Source of the DNA: Endozoicomonas sp. SCSIO W0465 | Lineage (GTDB): Bacteria; Pseudomonadota; Gammaproteobacteria; Pseudomonadales; Endozoicomonadaceae | NCBI RefSeq assembly: GCF_023716865.1 | Contig: NZ_CP092417.1 | Span: 2,954,001 to 3,018,000 of the forward strand | Length of the DNA: 64,000 nt | Direction: 5' to 3' | Shown: piece by piece, positions 9,101-18,400 of the stretch | Position numbering within the stretch: the first letter of the stretch is position 1 | Layout: each line of letters opens with the position of its first letter | Made by a program: the position numbers and the translations under genes | The notes under the pieces: model-generated | What the model was told of the DNA's origin: nothing | What the model saw: only the letters and a program-made list of their open reading frames with translations | Databases searched by the model: none

Positions 9101-12098
9101 CAGTTCGGTTAAGCATGCCGCTCATCCTCCCGGCTCGTCTGCAAACAGACCCCGGTCCTCTCCCAATGAGCGCGCCAACCCCGGCGCCCAGACTACCCCG
9201 GAGCAACTACGCAGCCCAACAACGTCAGTCACACCGCCATTATCAACCGCTACCGGGAAAACATCCGCTTTCAGCCCATTAGCCACAACGAGTATCCATA
9301 ATGATGAAAGCACTCAGGTAACCTCTCCCCCGCCAACATCAGCAAAACAGTCTTGTGCCGAGGACACAACTGTTAGTACCAGCGTTAATAATGGTCCTGA
9401 GTGGGAATCGATCAGGCCAGAACTCTATAACATCATTAAAAAAGAGTATCTGACCGATGCCGTTGCTACAGGCCGGAGGTTTATGGAAGGGTTAACTGCC
9501 CTGAAAACATCAAATGCACAACGCATGGTGGCATTAACTTCCACAGATGAACATATAAGGGATATTCAAACCAGGGTGATTCTGGGTGACAGTGTTAAAA
9601 CACTCAGCACTTTGCTGGTCTCTGGAATAGAAGATTTATACTCCGGGGCCATAAGAGGGGTGCGGTTGGCAAGTCAGCATGCATCATTCCAGCATGAAAA
9701 GATCCAGAACCCTATTGCCAGTGATCTGGCATCCAGGGTCCACAGGATGTTTTCATCCTATGTTGCCGATCGATTTTCCCTATTTATGGACAGTGGTTAT
9801 GTTGAAAAAGACCAGTTCACATGCGACAACCTTAAAACAGCATCCACACTGAATGATGACAGAATGAGTGCCATCAAAGGTGGAGTAAGCAAAAGCATTC
9901 AGGAACAAAATGCACAAGCTGTCGGCTATGGGAACATTATTTTCTTAATCGATGAAGCCATTGATATCATGAAAATAGACAGATCAGCAGCGAAGCTATC
10001 AGGCAGAGATGGCGGCAGTATTCATAACGAGAAACAGAAAGAACGCCTGGAACAAAAAAAACAATCGTTGATCAAAACGTTAGGTGAAGGCCTGATAAAT
10101 TATTCATTCAGTTCATCGGATAGACCCACAGTGATAAGCTTTATTCAGGCAGAATCCATCGATTTTCTTACTGAACTGCAAAATGTCCGAAACCGTCATT
10201 TCATTAAAGAAAATGGTGGCTACCCCGGACCACTGCCTGACGTTGATGACGTGATTGTTAATCCACACGACTACCAGGACATTCTTGTCAATCCTGATCG
10301 CTATAAGGACAGCCTGAAAGACAGTGGCTCTTTTAATGATATATCATTTAATAATGAATTCAGAGGACGACGGGATATTGATTCAGATAGTTTTCAGCCC
10401 AAACCAGAGCGGCATTTTGCTCAAAGCGGTGATGGCGATCTCGATGATCAAACACCGCCTGCGGCCTATTCATCCGGCTCAAGCCTGCACGGCAATGGTA
10501 TTGTATCGGACATCGGTAACGGCTTATCAAGACTCGCATCTGCTTTCCAGTCGGCCGCAGCACCCCAGCCGGCCGCAGCACCCCAGCCGCCCACAGCACC
10601 GGGTATTGCAACCGGGCAGAGGCAGGAACAGCCGGGTTCCACTGATCGCCGGGTGACCGGGGTCAGGCCCATTCAACCCACTGTTGACGACGGCTTGATC
10701 ATGGCCAACCTGGCGATGTCCTACATCACTGATCGCCCCATTCCATCCGATTTGAAAATGGCCACTACTCAGGGGCAGGTGCAAGACAGAGATACTATCC
10801 CGCAGCCGTTAGACCAATCTCCCGGCATGCAACTGCTTAAGGGCAGCCTGGGGATCGCCCGACAACTGCGCACAGAAGTGGGCGCCTTTGTTGACCGGGT
10901 CAGGGACGCTCAGCTTCAGCCAGATGCCCACTGGGAGACCGATGACCTGTTGAATATGGCCATTGTTGCTGCTAACAGCGACAGACCAGCCAACTGCACA
11001 GAGGCGTTTCTCGATGAAGTGCTGTTCTCACCGGGTCTGGGCATTGAGCATGAGCAAGTTGCCAATATCTTTGACAGCGACGGACGGGTTCGGGGTACCC
11101 AGGGCAATGGCCGTGGTATTTTCTTCGGGCCGGATCAGGACAATGCGGCAGCATCCGGCCCTGCCAGACAGCTTGGTCAGTGCATGCTCAGTGCCATGGC
11201 GGATCACCAGCTTGACCAGGTGAACAGCACAGAGCGGCGAGACGCCATTATTGACCGGGCCCTGGGGTTGCAGGAACAGCAGGCCAGGGGAGTGATGAGC
11301 CAGTTATCAGCATGGCTCGGAGCCAACACACCGAACCAGGACCAGCGCCGTAGCGACCTTGCTCAGCGACTTGAACGACGATTGTCGCCGGTTACCGGTG
11401 CACTGTCACCATCACCATCACCATCAAAACCCGGTGATGATTGCATCCGGCAGTTGAACGCCGACGATTATCAATCGGCCCAATCATCTTTCTTAAAACT
11501 GTCTGATGAACGACAACGGCAAGCCATTCAATCACTAACGGAGCTGCCGGACTTATTTGGTCTGGAACCCCAATGGGAGGACCTGGGCCCGAAAGACAGT
11601 CAGGCCGCCTGGCAACGGTTCACCGCACTGTACGACAGCAAGTTTGCGGTTAAAGAAGAGGCTATGAACCGAATGAAACTGGCCGCAATGATTGATGGGC
11701 GCAAAGTGACCGGACAACCGGACGAGGCACAACAATTGGCGGCACAGATTATTAACCTGTTGCCGGTGCAACAAAGCGCCAGCCAACGGGCACTCGGGAC
11801 ATCGACAGCAAAATCCGGCACAACTCCGGTCTTCCGGCAGCACCAATACGACCGTGATAAAATAAGTGGCATGCTTGAGGCCCACAAAACCATCAGGAAA
11901 GACGTGACCCGGCTGCTGCCACAACATTTTATTGCCCATACGCTGGCGGCAGACCTGCAAGAGGAGATCATTGCCCAGGTGGCGATTGACAGCCTGAGAT
12001 CACTCCGGGGCAGGGCTTCGCCGAAGCAACAACGGTTGGCTGAAATTGCTGTGAGGCTAAAAACCGAAGCGGATGAATTTACCCAGACTAAGGTGTAA
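162..12098 (+). CDS. Giant mucin-like repeat protein A (3978 aa)
   Basis: No family recognised; function unknown. Order seen: a short N-terminal region conserved with the next gene; a Ser/Thr-rich stretch to about residue 350; a helical segment (about 350-450); a Pro/Thr linker ending in RSKR (near residue 475); a long helical region (to about 1080); an acidic/Pro linker with RRRR (near 1187); one Ala/Gly-rich hydrophobic segment (about 1245-1270); ten tandem 145-residue Ser/Thr-rich repeats (about 1510-2960); a helical domain (about 3085-3430); and a C-terminal domain of about 500 residues shared with the next gene. No N-terminal signal peptide is visible. Each repeat carries about seven N-x-S/T sequons and no Cys. 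The start has a good ribosome binding site. It could be a surface mucin mimic or a secreted host-directed protein; this is inference from composition. Confidence 0.85.
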   Translation: MNIKIEGNVIVVNNANSVVPPELEFDDNRADKISSFDSRRVNNKQKTEALFSSPDSKIKTTGFNQVTTPAQTSVITKSVGSHSIKTTDSLNSIQAAGSNSVLVKQPTSANPANIQSVSVITSSAAHGLNAAITSTHQPSAGSTLSTIQGSASHHISTPLYQSDSTSGSAGESSTTNATRSQPQTYNAPNTTKNSLSSDAKSNLSSITRSSSSMHESSVVNSTSSQSHNSSSLSTRSTRQGANFTDTTKSLTHTDSISDSVKDSPSTNMTDSRSLSTSTSTSTSTELRGSTTSAIPLTPLTTALRNQTQWLTDSVVAGYSSGVTVDMTSTHSTMASSSAVMANATSPAMLKQELITILHDIGSTTNTGMLKKDLQAFAKLYPAEDVSELKSFVDSSVQAFEAFMLLDGISAFVRTINGTFPQVAQQYEHILNEGVNDMIEQFNTTRTSAATSTPTSTPTATPTSEPTKAPNHDRSKRMIIPKSEFFEKIINLIMMQHFFKQEDSTPQFLDFLKGVSQMRNDFVIALQRNLATTRDVQDLVRQISESQRITSFLQHYNQMIPELIRQEDFVALGRLAYKINVLAYVNIAEIPPFPEANMMEAFKLMVDSILHEIDRLSVLPGSQPFFFALLYQTMTFGLAWNPMQILRQSIPLPEGVCLGSTISLSVATYYGTTITKAIKNLVDSIFLGTGYANLPYMANEIVQIITARRTPKESRFNRLLKQIKVNSHYNDKIFDVLEALHTNAYRVQAFYSISHMLIQMVDVFHAMANQLPAGEDLSIQFRILPKRAHVLFAELTRLSSTLSITLCDTQGYFFRASGNSINDLVSNVENSITMWADFYHLPVGMPAHITSETPSGWLHQSTDQEMRTWGEWQLFPDSALTLKDIVTHDISQLADLDKKAIKALAKEFVSKVRSPQALEKLKLPTDKPVDLDVPDSTTEVTPSDPLVMQMREVISVLDDALKNNTPVPETIKKINASIMVKTARSLRAKAKSQAPDQTEQPAASSGVTQPSTSGTEANVQYSMKLSVMMDALNALSPALHGAVLAAEMAAAADKPSGSQAADQQGTEAEVGGIAGSVLGLTASAFLTRLASSARSSGAGASSGASSLLPDEAVTEEEVQAVLDETFFDYVQELLKKAPPPPQHEPGETAGGEGPGSEGSEDSETSETSEEDSPGSKTRGKGRGQLEPACRRRRALAGAGKAAGGASECSEWDKYEKIAGEGAGGLTSTTLLPALINRVGLRLALSIAARRLLMIGAAAVAAGVAGWLIGEGIAKLRSKNKDNDDATEKPGNGRDKPTPAESGHDQDKTDTEGPTDGKPATTQKPVTDKQANDHSRIINVDSGKAPATTAVGMASSAEILSAKTLATSQNILPPVSSNPVSSNPASSNTAAQSEVAASEGLSTINMQTQHASKASAVSSIPADIPASSTARSGTPARTAATALLSPSELISTPASSVTSMHELSPPTSGSIQKSVVVSSTESGVPPLAASSALSSAGKTTESFVETASEKLNSMSHSTRTSLSPSGITSTHEWLMNTTTSPLEALSSLVHARESAMETHPAISSTRSSPVNATESSAGTAWETLSSAGNSIQASSSLSDITNTHAVFVNATTRASASSGLSINTTESTVTPPDTSTALSSVVNTTESAVQTSSVHREPVSNTTQASLSPSGMTSSHELPMNATTSPLEALSSSVHTSQSSVENHPAMSSTRSSLGNTTESTAGTSWETLSAASNSTQASSSLSDMTNTHAVSMNATTATSAPSGLSINATESLETSLDISTALSSVGNTTESSAQSSSVHRDPVSNMTQASLSPSGMTSSYELPMNVTTSPLDTLSSPVHSSQSSIETHLAISSAFSSPGNATESTAGTSWETLSSVDNSTQASSSLSDMTNTHAVSMNVTTATSAPSGLSINATESVATSSDISTVLSSVANTTESVAQTSSVHLSTISNTTQASLSPSGMASTHEWQMNATSSLLESLSSSVDALESSMETYPAISSTRSAQANATESTAGTAWESLSSAGNSTQVPSSLFDMTNTHAVSMNATTAASAPSGLSINTTESMATSPDISTARSSVVNTTESVAQTSFVHLNPMSNTTQAAISPSGMTSSYELPMNVTTSPLDTLSSPVHASESSMETHPAMSSTRSSPGNATESNAGTSWETLSAASNSTQASSSLSDMTNTHAVSMNATTATSAPSGLSINATESVATSSDISTVLSSVANTTESVAQTSSVHLSTNSNTTQASISPSGMTSSYELPMNVTTSPLDTLSSPVHASESSMETHPVISSTRSAPGNATESSAGTSWETLGSAGNSTQASSSLSDMTNTHAVSMNATTATSVPSGLSINATESLETSLDISTALSSVGNTTESAAQSSSVHRDPVSNTTQASLSPSGMTSSYELPMNVTTSPLDTLSSSVYASESSMETHPVISSTRSAPGNATESRAGTSWETLSSVDNSTQASSSLSDMTNTHAVSMNATTATSAPSGLSINATESLETSLDISTALSSVGNTTESAAQSSSVHRDPVSNTTQASLSPSGMTSSYELPMNVTTSPLDTLSSSVHSSQSSIETHPAISSAFSSPGIATDSPSETSWVKSSSMGNSTQASFSLSDITSTHAVSMNATTAASAPSGWSINATESTVTLPDISAELSSVVNTTESVAQTSSVHLNPMSNTTQASISPSGMTSSYELPMNVTTSPLDTLSSLVHASESSMETYPVMSSTRSSPGNATESSAGTSWVTLSSVDNSTQASSSLSDMFNTHAVSMNATTAASAPSGLSINATESTVTPPDTSTALSSVVNTTESVAQTSSVRLSPMSSTTQASLNPSGIASTHEWPMNATNSPLESLSSSVHASESSIETYPVMSSTRSAPGNATESTAGTAWETLSSAGNSTQVPSSLSDMTNTHAVSMNATTAASAPSGLSVSTTESMATSPEFSTSRSSVANTAESSAKTSAAALSEVISATVPSVALTEITSMEFSSVKHAAHPPGSSANRPRSSPNERANPGAQTTPEQLRSPTTSVTPPLSTATGKTSAFSPLATTSIHNDESTQVTSPPPTSAKQSCAEDTTVSTSVNNGPEWESIRPELYNIIKKEYLTDAVATGRRFMEGLTALKTSNAQRMVALTSTDEHIRDIQTRVILGDSVKTLSTLLVSGIEDLYSGAIRGVRLASQHASFQHEKIQNPIASDLASRVHRMFSSYVADRFSLFMDSGYVEKDQFTCDNLKTASTLNDDRMSAIKGGVSKSIQEQNAQAVGYGNIIFLIDEAIDIMKIDRSAAKLSGRDGGSIHNEKQKERLEQKKQSLIKTLGEGLINYSFSSSDRPTVISFIQAESIDFLTELQNVRNRHFIKENGGYPGPLPDVDDVIVNPHDYQDILVNPDRYKDSLKDSGSFNDISFNNEFRGRRDIDSDSFQPKPERHFAQSGDGDLDDQTPPAAYSSGSSLHGNGIVSDIGNGLSRLASAFQSAAAPQPAAAPQPPTAPGIATGQRQEQPGSTDRRVTGVRPIQPTVDDGLIMANLAMSYITDRPIPSDLKMATTQGQVQDRDTIPQPLDQSPGMQLLKGSLGIARQLRTEVGAFVDRVRDAQLQPDAHWETDDLLNMAIVAANSDRPANCTEAFLDEVLFSPGLGIEHEQVANIFDSDGRVRGTQGNGRGIFFGPDQDNAAASGPARQLGQCMLSAMADHQLDQVNSTERRDAIIDRALGLQEQQARGVMSQLSAWLGANTPNQDQRRSDLAQRLERRLSPVTGALSPSPSPSKPGDDCIRQLNADDYQSAQSSFLKLSDERQRQAIQSLTELPDLFGLEPQWEDLGPKDSQAAWQRFTALYDSKFAVKEEAMNRMKLAAMIDGRKVTGQPDEAQQLAAQIINLLPVQQSASQRALGTSTAKSGTTPVFRQHQYDRDKISGMLEAHKTIRKDVTRLLPQHFIAHTLAADLQEEIIAQVAIDSLRSLRGRASPKQQRLAEIAVRLKTEADEFTQTKV
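4690..9050 (+). repeat. 435-bp tandem repeat array, 10 copies
   Basis: Ten in-frame units of 435 bp (145 codons). Each unit contains a Ser-Pro-Ser-Gly block, then MN(V/A)TTSPL, a TSWETL or TAWETL block, a DMTNTHAVSMNATT block and an NTTES block. The period is exact over most of the array, and neighbouring units near 6.9-7.8 kb are almost identical at DNA level, which indicates recent unequal crossover or gene conversion. The outer units (first and last) are the most divergent. Confidence 0.9.
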
Positions 12099-12467
12099 CC
12101 CAAAGCCAGGATGGCAGAAAATTGATGATAGAAATTCCATTTTGTGAGGTGAATAGTGGTTCTATTTTCCGGACAGAATGGAATATTCAAACCGATCCAG
12201 ATATTTAGCTTGCTACTATTTTTCAAAAAAAAAACAGGCTGCGTAATTGCTCTGCTATAAATGGTCGTTGGCAATTAATTGGTCAACTGATGTAGCAGTG
12301 TTTAGTTTGTTGTAGTACCTGATGATCGTTTGATTAATCTTGTAGGTGATTAAACTGCTGGGTTGGCTGCTGTTAAGAGTTAAATGATTATCAATGGGTT
12401 TAATTTTTGTGATTATTTATTAACTGTTATTGGGTGCTTACGGACAAGCAAGCTGAGAGGTTTAATT
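12099..12467. other. Intergenic region between the giant genes
   Basis: No gene is visible. A hairpin lies at 12134-12184: arms ATTCCATTTTGT and ACAGAATGGAAT flank the segment TGAATAGTGGTTCTATTT, which recurs at 25455 and 57767. It may terminate the first giant gene, although no run of T follows. The rest is AT-rich leader for the second giant gene. Confidence 0.5.
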
Positions 12468-15400
12468 ATGAACGTGCAAATAGAAGGTAATTCAAATAAC
12501 GCCAAATCAGTTGTTCCACCTGAGCTTGAATTTGATAACAACCGTGCGGATAAAGTCAGTAGTTTTGATTATCGGCGAGTGAATAATAAGCAAAAAAAAA
12601 CAGAAGCAATACTTCCCTCACGAAACAGTCAAATTAAAACCTCTGAGATTAATCAAGCTACAAAATTTCCCCAGTCATCTGTTATCACAAAATCGGTTGG
12701 CTTACATTCAATTAGAACAACCGATTCATTGAATTCAATCCGAACAGCTGACAGCATTTCATTGTCAGAAAAGCAACCCGCTTCTAACGCGAAAAGTGAT
12801 TTGCTCTCCATTTCCGGTTCATCAAACTCAGAGCACAAGACAGCAGCCATTGGTACAACTCATTTTCAACAATCGACCCCCAGTACATCGAGTGAAGTAA
12901 AAGATCCTGTATCTGCGACCTTAAAAAGCGTTCTGGACAATGCTGCTGTTTCGTCAAGCTCGATGCATCAATCGAGCGTTGTTAATTCAACCAGTACCAA
13001 GGTGAAATTGTCACCAACTAGCACAATACCGGTAACAACGGCATTGAGTAACCAGACGCAATGGCTGACGGACAGTGTTATCTCCGGGTACTCATCTGGC
13101 GAAACGGTTGATATATCCTCTACCCATTCAGGACAAATGATTGTTGCCGTTGATACAACCCATTTTCAACAACCTGCTGACAGCACATCAACATCAACAT
13201 CAACATCAACATCAAGTGCAGTACCAAGCCCTGCATCTGCGACGGTAACAAGCCTTCTGCCCAGTGCTACTGGTTTGTCGTACTCAATGTATGAATCGAG
13301 TGTTGTTAATTCAACGAATTATCAACCGCTTAATTCCAGCACAGTACCGGTAACAACGGCATTGAGTAACCAGACGCAGTGGCTGACGGACAGTGTTATC
13401 TCCGGGCACTCATCTGGCGAGACGGTTGATATATCCTCTACCCATTCTGAACAAAAGATCGTCGCCGTTGATACAACCCATTTTCAACAACCTGCTTCCA
13501 GCACATCAATATCAAGAACATCAAGTACAGTACAAAGCCCTGTATCTGAGACCGTAAACAGCCTTCTGCCCAGCGCTACTGGTTTGTCATACTCAATGCA
13601 TGAGTCGAGTGTTGTTGATTCCACCAGTTCTCAATCGCGCAATTCCAGTGCATCAAGCACAAGAGACGGGGCTAACTTTACTGACACAACAAAGTCTCTG
13701 ACCCACACCGATAGCGTATCTGATTCAGTAAAAGGCTCGGCCTCTACCGATGTGACGGATTCCCGGCCACTTTCCACCAGTACCGAGCTGAAATGGTCGC
13801 CAACCAGCACAATACCGCTGACAACGCTATTGGGGAATCAGACGCAATGGTTGACGGACAGTGTAATCGCCGGGTACTCATCTGACGAGACGATTGATAT
13901 GACTGCCACCCATTCCGCTATGGCGTCGTCCAGTTCAATAATGGCCAATGCCACCAGTCCCGCCATGCTGAAGCAAGAATTAATCACCATACTGCACAAC
14001 ATAGGCAACTCAACCAATACCGGTATGCTGAAAAAGGACTTACAGACCTTTGAAGAACTGTATCCAGCTGAGGATGTATCTGAATTAGAATCATTTATTG
14101 AGTCAAGTGTCCAGGCTTTTGAGGCGTTTATGCTGTTGGACGGTATCTCTGCTTTTGTCAGGACCATTAATGGCACTTTCCCTCAAGTTGCTCAACGGTA
14201 TGAGCACATCCTGAACGAGGGAGTGAACGACATGATTCAGCAGTTCAATACCACCACAACATCAGCACCTACATCAGCAACAACATCAGCACCAACCTCT
14301 CAGCCAACCTCTGAACCGACAAAAGCTCCCGGTCATGATCGATCAAAAAGAATGATCATTCCGAGGTGGGAATTTCTTGACAGGATTACCAATTTGGTAA
14401 TTCTTCAACGCAATTTTAAGCAAGGAGATATGACTCCGCAGTTTTTGGATTTCTTAAAGGGAGTTTCACAAATGCGTAGTGATTTTACCATCACGCTACA
14501 ACGTAACCTTGTAACAACCAGAGATGTGCAAGAGCTTGTCCGGCAAGTCAGTCAACCACAGCGAATACCCAGCATTTTACAGCAGTATAACCAGATGATA
14601 ACGGAGTTTATAAAACAGGGGGACTACCTTGGTCTTGGGCGATTGGCCTATAAAATTAATGTACTTGCTTATATTAACATGGATAGGATGCCTCCATTGC
14701 CACAAGCAAACATGATGGAAACTTTCAAACTCATGGTCGATGCAATTCTGCAAGAAGTTGATCGACTGTCGGTTTTACCTGAAAGTCAACCATTTATGTT
14801 TACACTTTTATTTCAAACTCTGACTTTTGGCTTAGCATGGAATCCAATGCAATTACTGAGACAATCCATGGACATTATGGAAGGAACATGTATGGGGAAT
14901 ACGGTTTCTCTCAGTGTTGCCACTAATTCCGGTACCACAATCACCAAAGCCATAAAAAATTTGGTCAATTCAATTTTTTTGGGCACCGGATATGCTGACT
15001 TACCTTATATGGCCAACGAGATATTACAGATAATCGCGGATAGAGATACCCCTCATGAGCTATCTCTTAGTAGGCTCCTTAAGCAAATTAAGGCCAATAG
15101 CCATTACAATGATAAAATTTTTCATGCGTTGAAGGCACTGAGTGCTTCTACGAATACGGGGCCACGCTTTTACTCGATTAGCCAAATGCTCGCCCAGATG
15201 GTAGCTGTTTTTGATTCCATGGCCAATCAGTTACCTGCTGGTGAAGACCTTTCTATCAAATTCCGCATCGTCCCATCAAACGTGCATATCTTATTTTCAG
15301 AATTCAAAAGAGTGGCAGGTACGTTATCCATTAACTTGTGTGATACTCAGGGTTTTTTTTTCAGGGCCAGTGGTAATTCAATAAACGAGTTGGTTAGTAA

Positions 15401-18400
15401 TGCTGAGAACACATTCACTACTTGGGCCGATTTTTATCAGTTGCCAGTGAGTTCACCAGGCCGTAGGGTCCCTCAAGCTCGTTTTGGCAGGCTACGTCCG
15501 TCGTCCGATCAGGAAATGCGCACTTGGGGAGAATGGCAGCTCTTTCCAGATTCGGCTTTAACACTGAAAGATATTGTGACCCATGATATCTCCCAGCTGG
15601 CAGATCTTGATAGAGAGGCCATCAAGGCGCTGGCCAAGGAGTTTTCTTCCAAGGTAAAGACCCCTCAGGCACTGGAAAAACTGAAATTGCCAACCGATAA
15701 GCCTCTGGATGATCTTGAAGTTCCCGATTCAACCACAGAGGTGACCACATCTGATCCACTGGTTATGCAAATGCGGGAGGTGCTCAGTGTTCTGGACGAT
15801 GCCCTGAAAAATGATACTCCTGTGCCTGAAAACATTAAAAAAATCAATGCCCATATTATGGTGAAAACCGCCCGCAGCCTGAGAGCGAAAGCAAAGTCCC
15901 AGGCTCCGGATCAGACTGAACAACCTGGCGCTTCCTCTGGCGTGACCCAGCCTTCAACATCAGGTACGGAAACTAGCGTACAGTATTCGATGAAGTTGTC
16001 TCTGATGATGGATGCACTGAATGCCCTGTCGCCAACCCTTCATGGGGCAGTCCTGGCCGCCGGGGTGGCTGATGCGGCGGCAGGCAAACCTTCTGGTAGT
16101 CAAGCTGCTGACCAGCAGGGTTCCGAGGCCGAGGTCGGTGGTATTGCCGGCAGTGTGCTGGGGCTCACAGCCTCTGCGTTTTTGACCAGGATGGCTTCCT
16201 CGGTGCGAAGCAGTGGGGCTGGGGCTTCAAGTGGAGCGTCGTCTTTATTGCCAGATGAAGCCGTTACCGAGGAAGAAGTTCAGTCTATGCTTGATGAAAT
16301 ATTTTTTGATGAGGTTCAGGAACTTCTGAAAAAAGCGCCGCCTCCTCCCCAGCATGAGCCGGGTGAAACGACCGGGGAAAAGAGTACTGGCAGTGAGGGC
16401 AGTGAGAGCAGCGAGACCAGCGAGACTACCGAGGAAGACAGTCCCGGCAGCAAGAGTAGAGGTAAAGGCAAGGGGCAGCTTGAACCGGCTTGTCGGCGCA
16501 AAAGGGCTCTGGCCGGGACAGGGAAAGCGGCAGGTGGAGCCAGTGAATGCAGTGAGTGGGAAAAATATGAGAAGATGGCAGGGGAGGGCGCTGGAGGTTT
16601 GGCGTCAACCACGGTGTTGCCCACCTTAATTTATAGATTAGGGTTAAGAGTTGGCCTCGGCATCGCGGCAAGACGCCTGCTCATGATCGGTGCCGCAGCG
16701 GTCGCTGCCGGTGTTGCTGGCTGGCTGATCGGGAAGGGAATAGCGAAACTGCGAAGCAAAGATAAAGATGAAGATGACGCAACCGAAAAGCCCGGTAATG
16801 GCCGGGACAAACCGACACCTGCAGAGTCAGGGCATGACCAGGACAAACCCGGCACGGAAGGTCCAACCGATGGCAAACCAGCGACCACGCAACAACCAAC
16901 ACAAAAACCAGTCACCGATAAACAGGCCAATGATCACAGCAAAATAGCGGATGTTGATGCCGGGAAAGCATCGTCAACAACGGCCGTTGGTATCGCATCC
17001 TCTGCCAGTATGTTATCCGCAAAGACATCGGCAACGACCCCAAATACCCTGCCGCCAGTGTCCTCAGATCCGGCATCTTCAAATCCGGTATCTTCAAATC
17101 CAGCATCCTCAAATCCAGCATCCTTAAATCCAGCATCCTTAAATCCAGCATCCTTAAATCCAGCATCCTTAAATCCAGCATCCTCAAATCCAGCATTCTC
17201 AAATACTGTTGCACAAAGCGAAGTTGCAACCTCTGAAGCTGGTTATTCCACCATAGCAACGAAAACACAACCCCTCTCGACAGCATTTGGTGTCAGCAGG
17301 ATACCCTCTGATACCGCAGCGTCTTCAGCCACAAGATCCAGCAACCCGCCTGATACGGGTACCACTGCATTACTGAGTCCATCAAAGTTAATCAGTACGC
17401 CGACATCAAGCGTAACCAGTACTCATGAATTATCAATGAATGCGACCACTTCACCCTTGGCCGCATTAACGTCGTCGGTGCATACCAGTGAGTCTTCCAT
17501 AGTGACTGATCCAGGCACCAGCAATGCGCTGTCTTCACTGGGCAACTCTATGGAATCGCCTGTACAAACCGCTTCCTTGCAATTGAGATCGACAGATAAT
17601 TCAACACTGGCGTCACCCAGCCCGTCTGATATGGAAAGTACCCGGGCATTGTCGATGAACGCCGCGACTTCGGCCTCAGCACCGATGGGTTTGTCAGTCA
17701 ACACCACAGCACCTACCACTGAACCCGTAGTAACCTCACCGGACATCAGCACTGCACTTTTCTCTACCGGTAATACGACATCATCGGCTGCACAAACCTC
17801 TTCGCATCTGAGCCCGGTGAGTAGTACAGCCCAGACTACACTGAGCCCGTCGGTTGTAACCAGCAGTCATGAATGGCCAATAAATGCTACCTCTTCATCT
17901 CTGGAAGCGTTGAGTTCGGCGATGAATGCCAGTGAGTCGTCTATGGAGAGTTACCGAGCCATTAGCAGTACTTTATCTTCACCGGGTAATGCCAGCGAAT
18001 CGCCTGCAGAAACCGCTTCCGTGAAATTGAGTTTGACGGGTAATTCAATACTGGCGTCACCCAGTCTGTCTGATATGGAAAGTACCCGGTCAGTGCCGTT
18101 AAATGCCACGACTGCGGCTTCAGCACCGTCGGGTTTGTCAGTCAATGCTACTGAATCCGTACTAACCTCACCGGACATTAGCACATCACTCTTTTCAGCC
18201 GGTAATACGACCGCGTCTGCTGCACAGACCTCTGCCATGCAGCTGAGCCCGATGAGTAATACGACTCAGGCTTCACTGAGCCCGTCGGGTGTAACCAGTA
18301 CTTACGAATGGCCAATGAATGCAACTACTTCACCCCCGGAAGCATTGAGTTCGGCGGTAAATGCCAGTGAGTCGTCCGTGGAGACTCGCTCGACCATCAG

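Noticed and set aside
17060..17215. Possible CRISPR array
   Set aside because: The 15-bp units are directly joined without spacers and code for SNPAS/LNPAS in frame.
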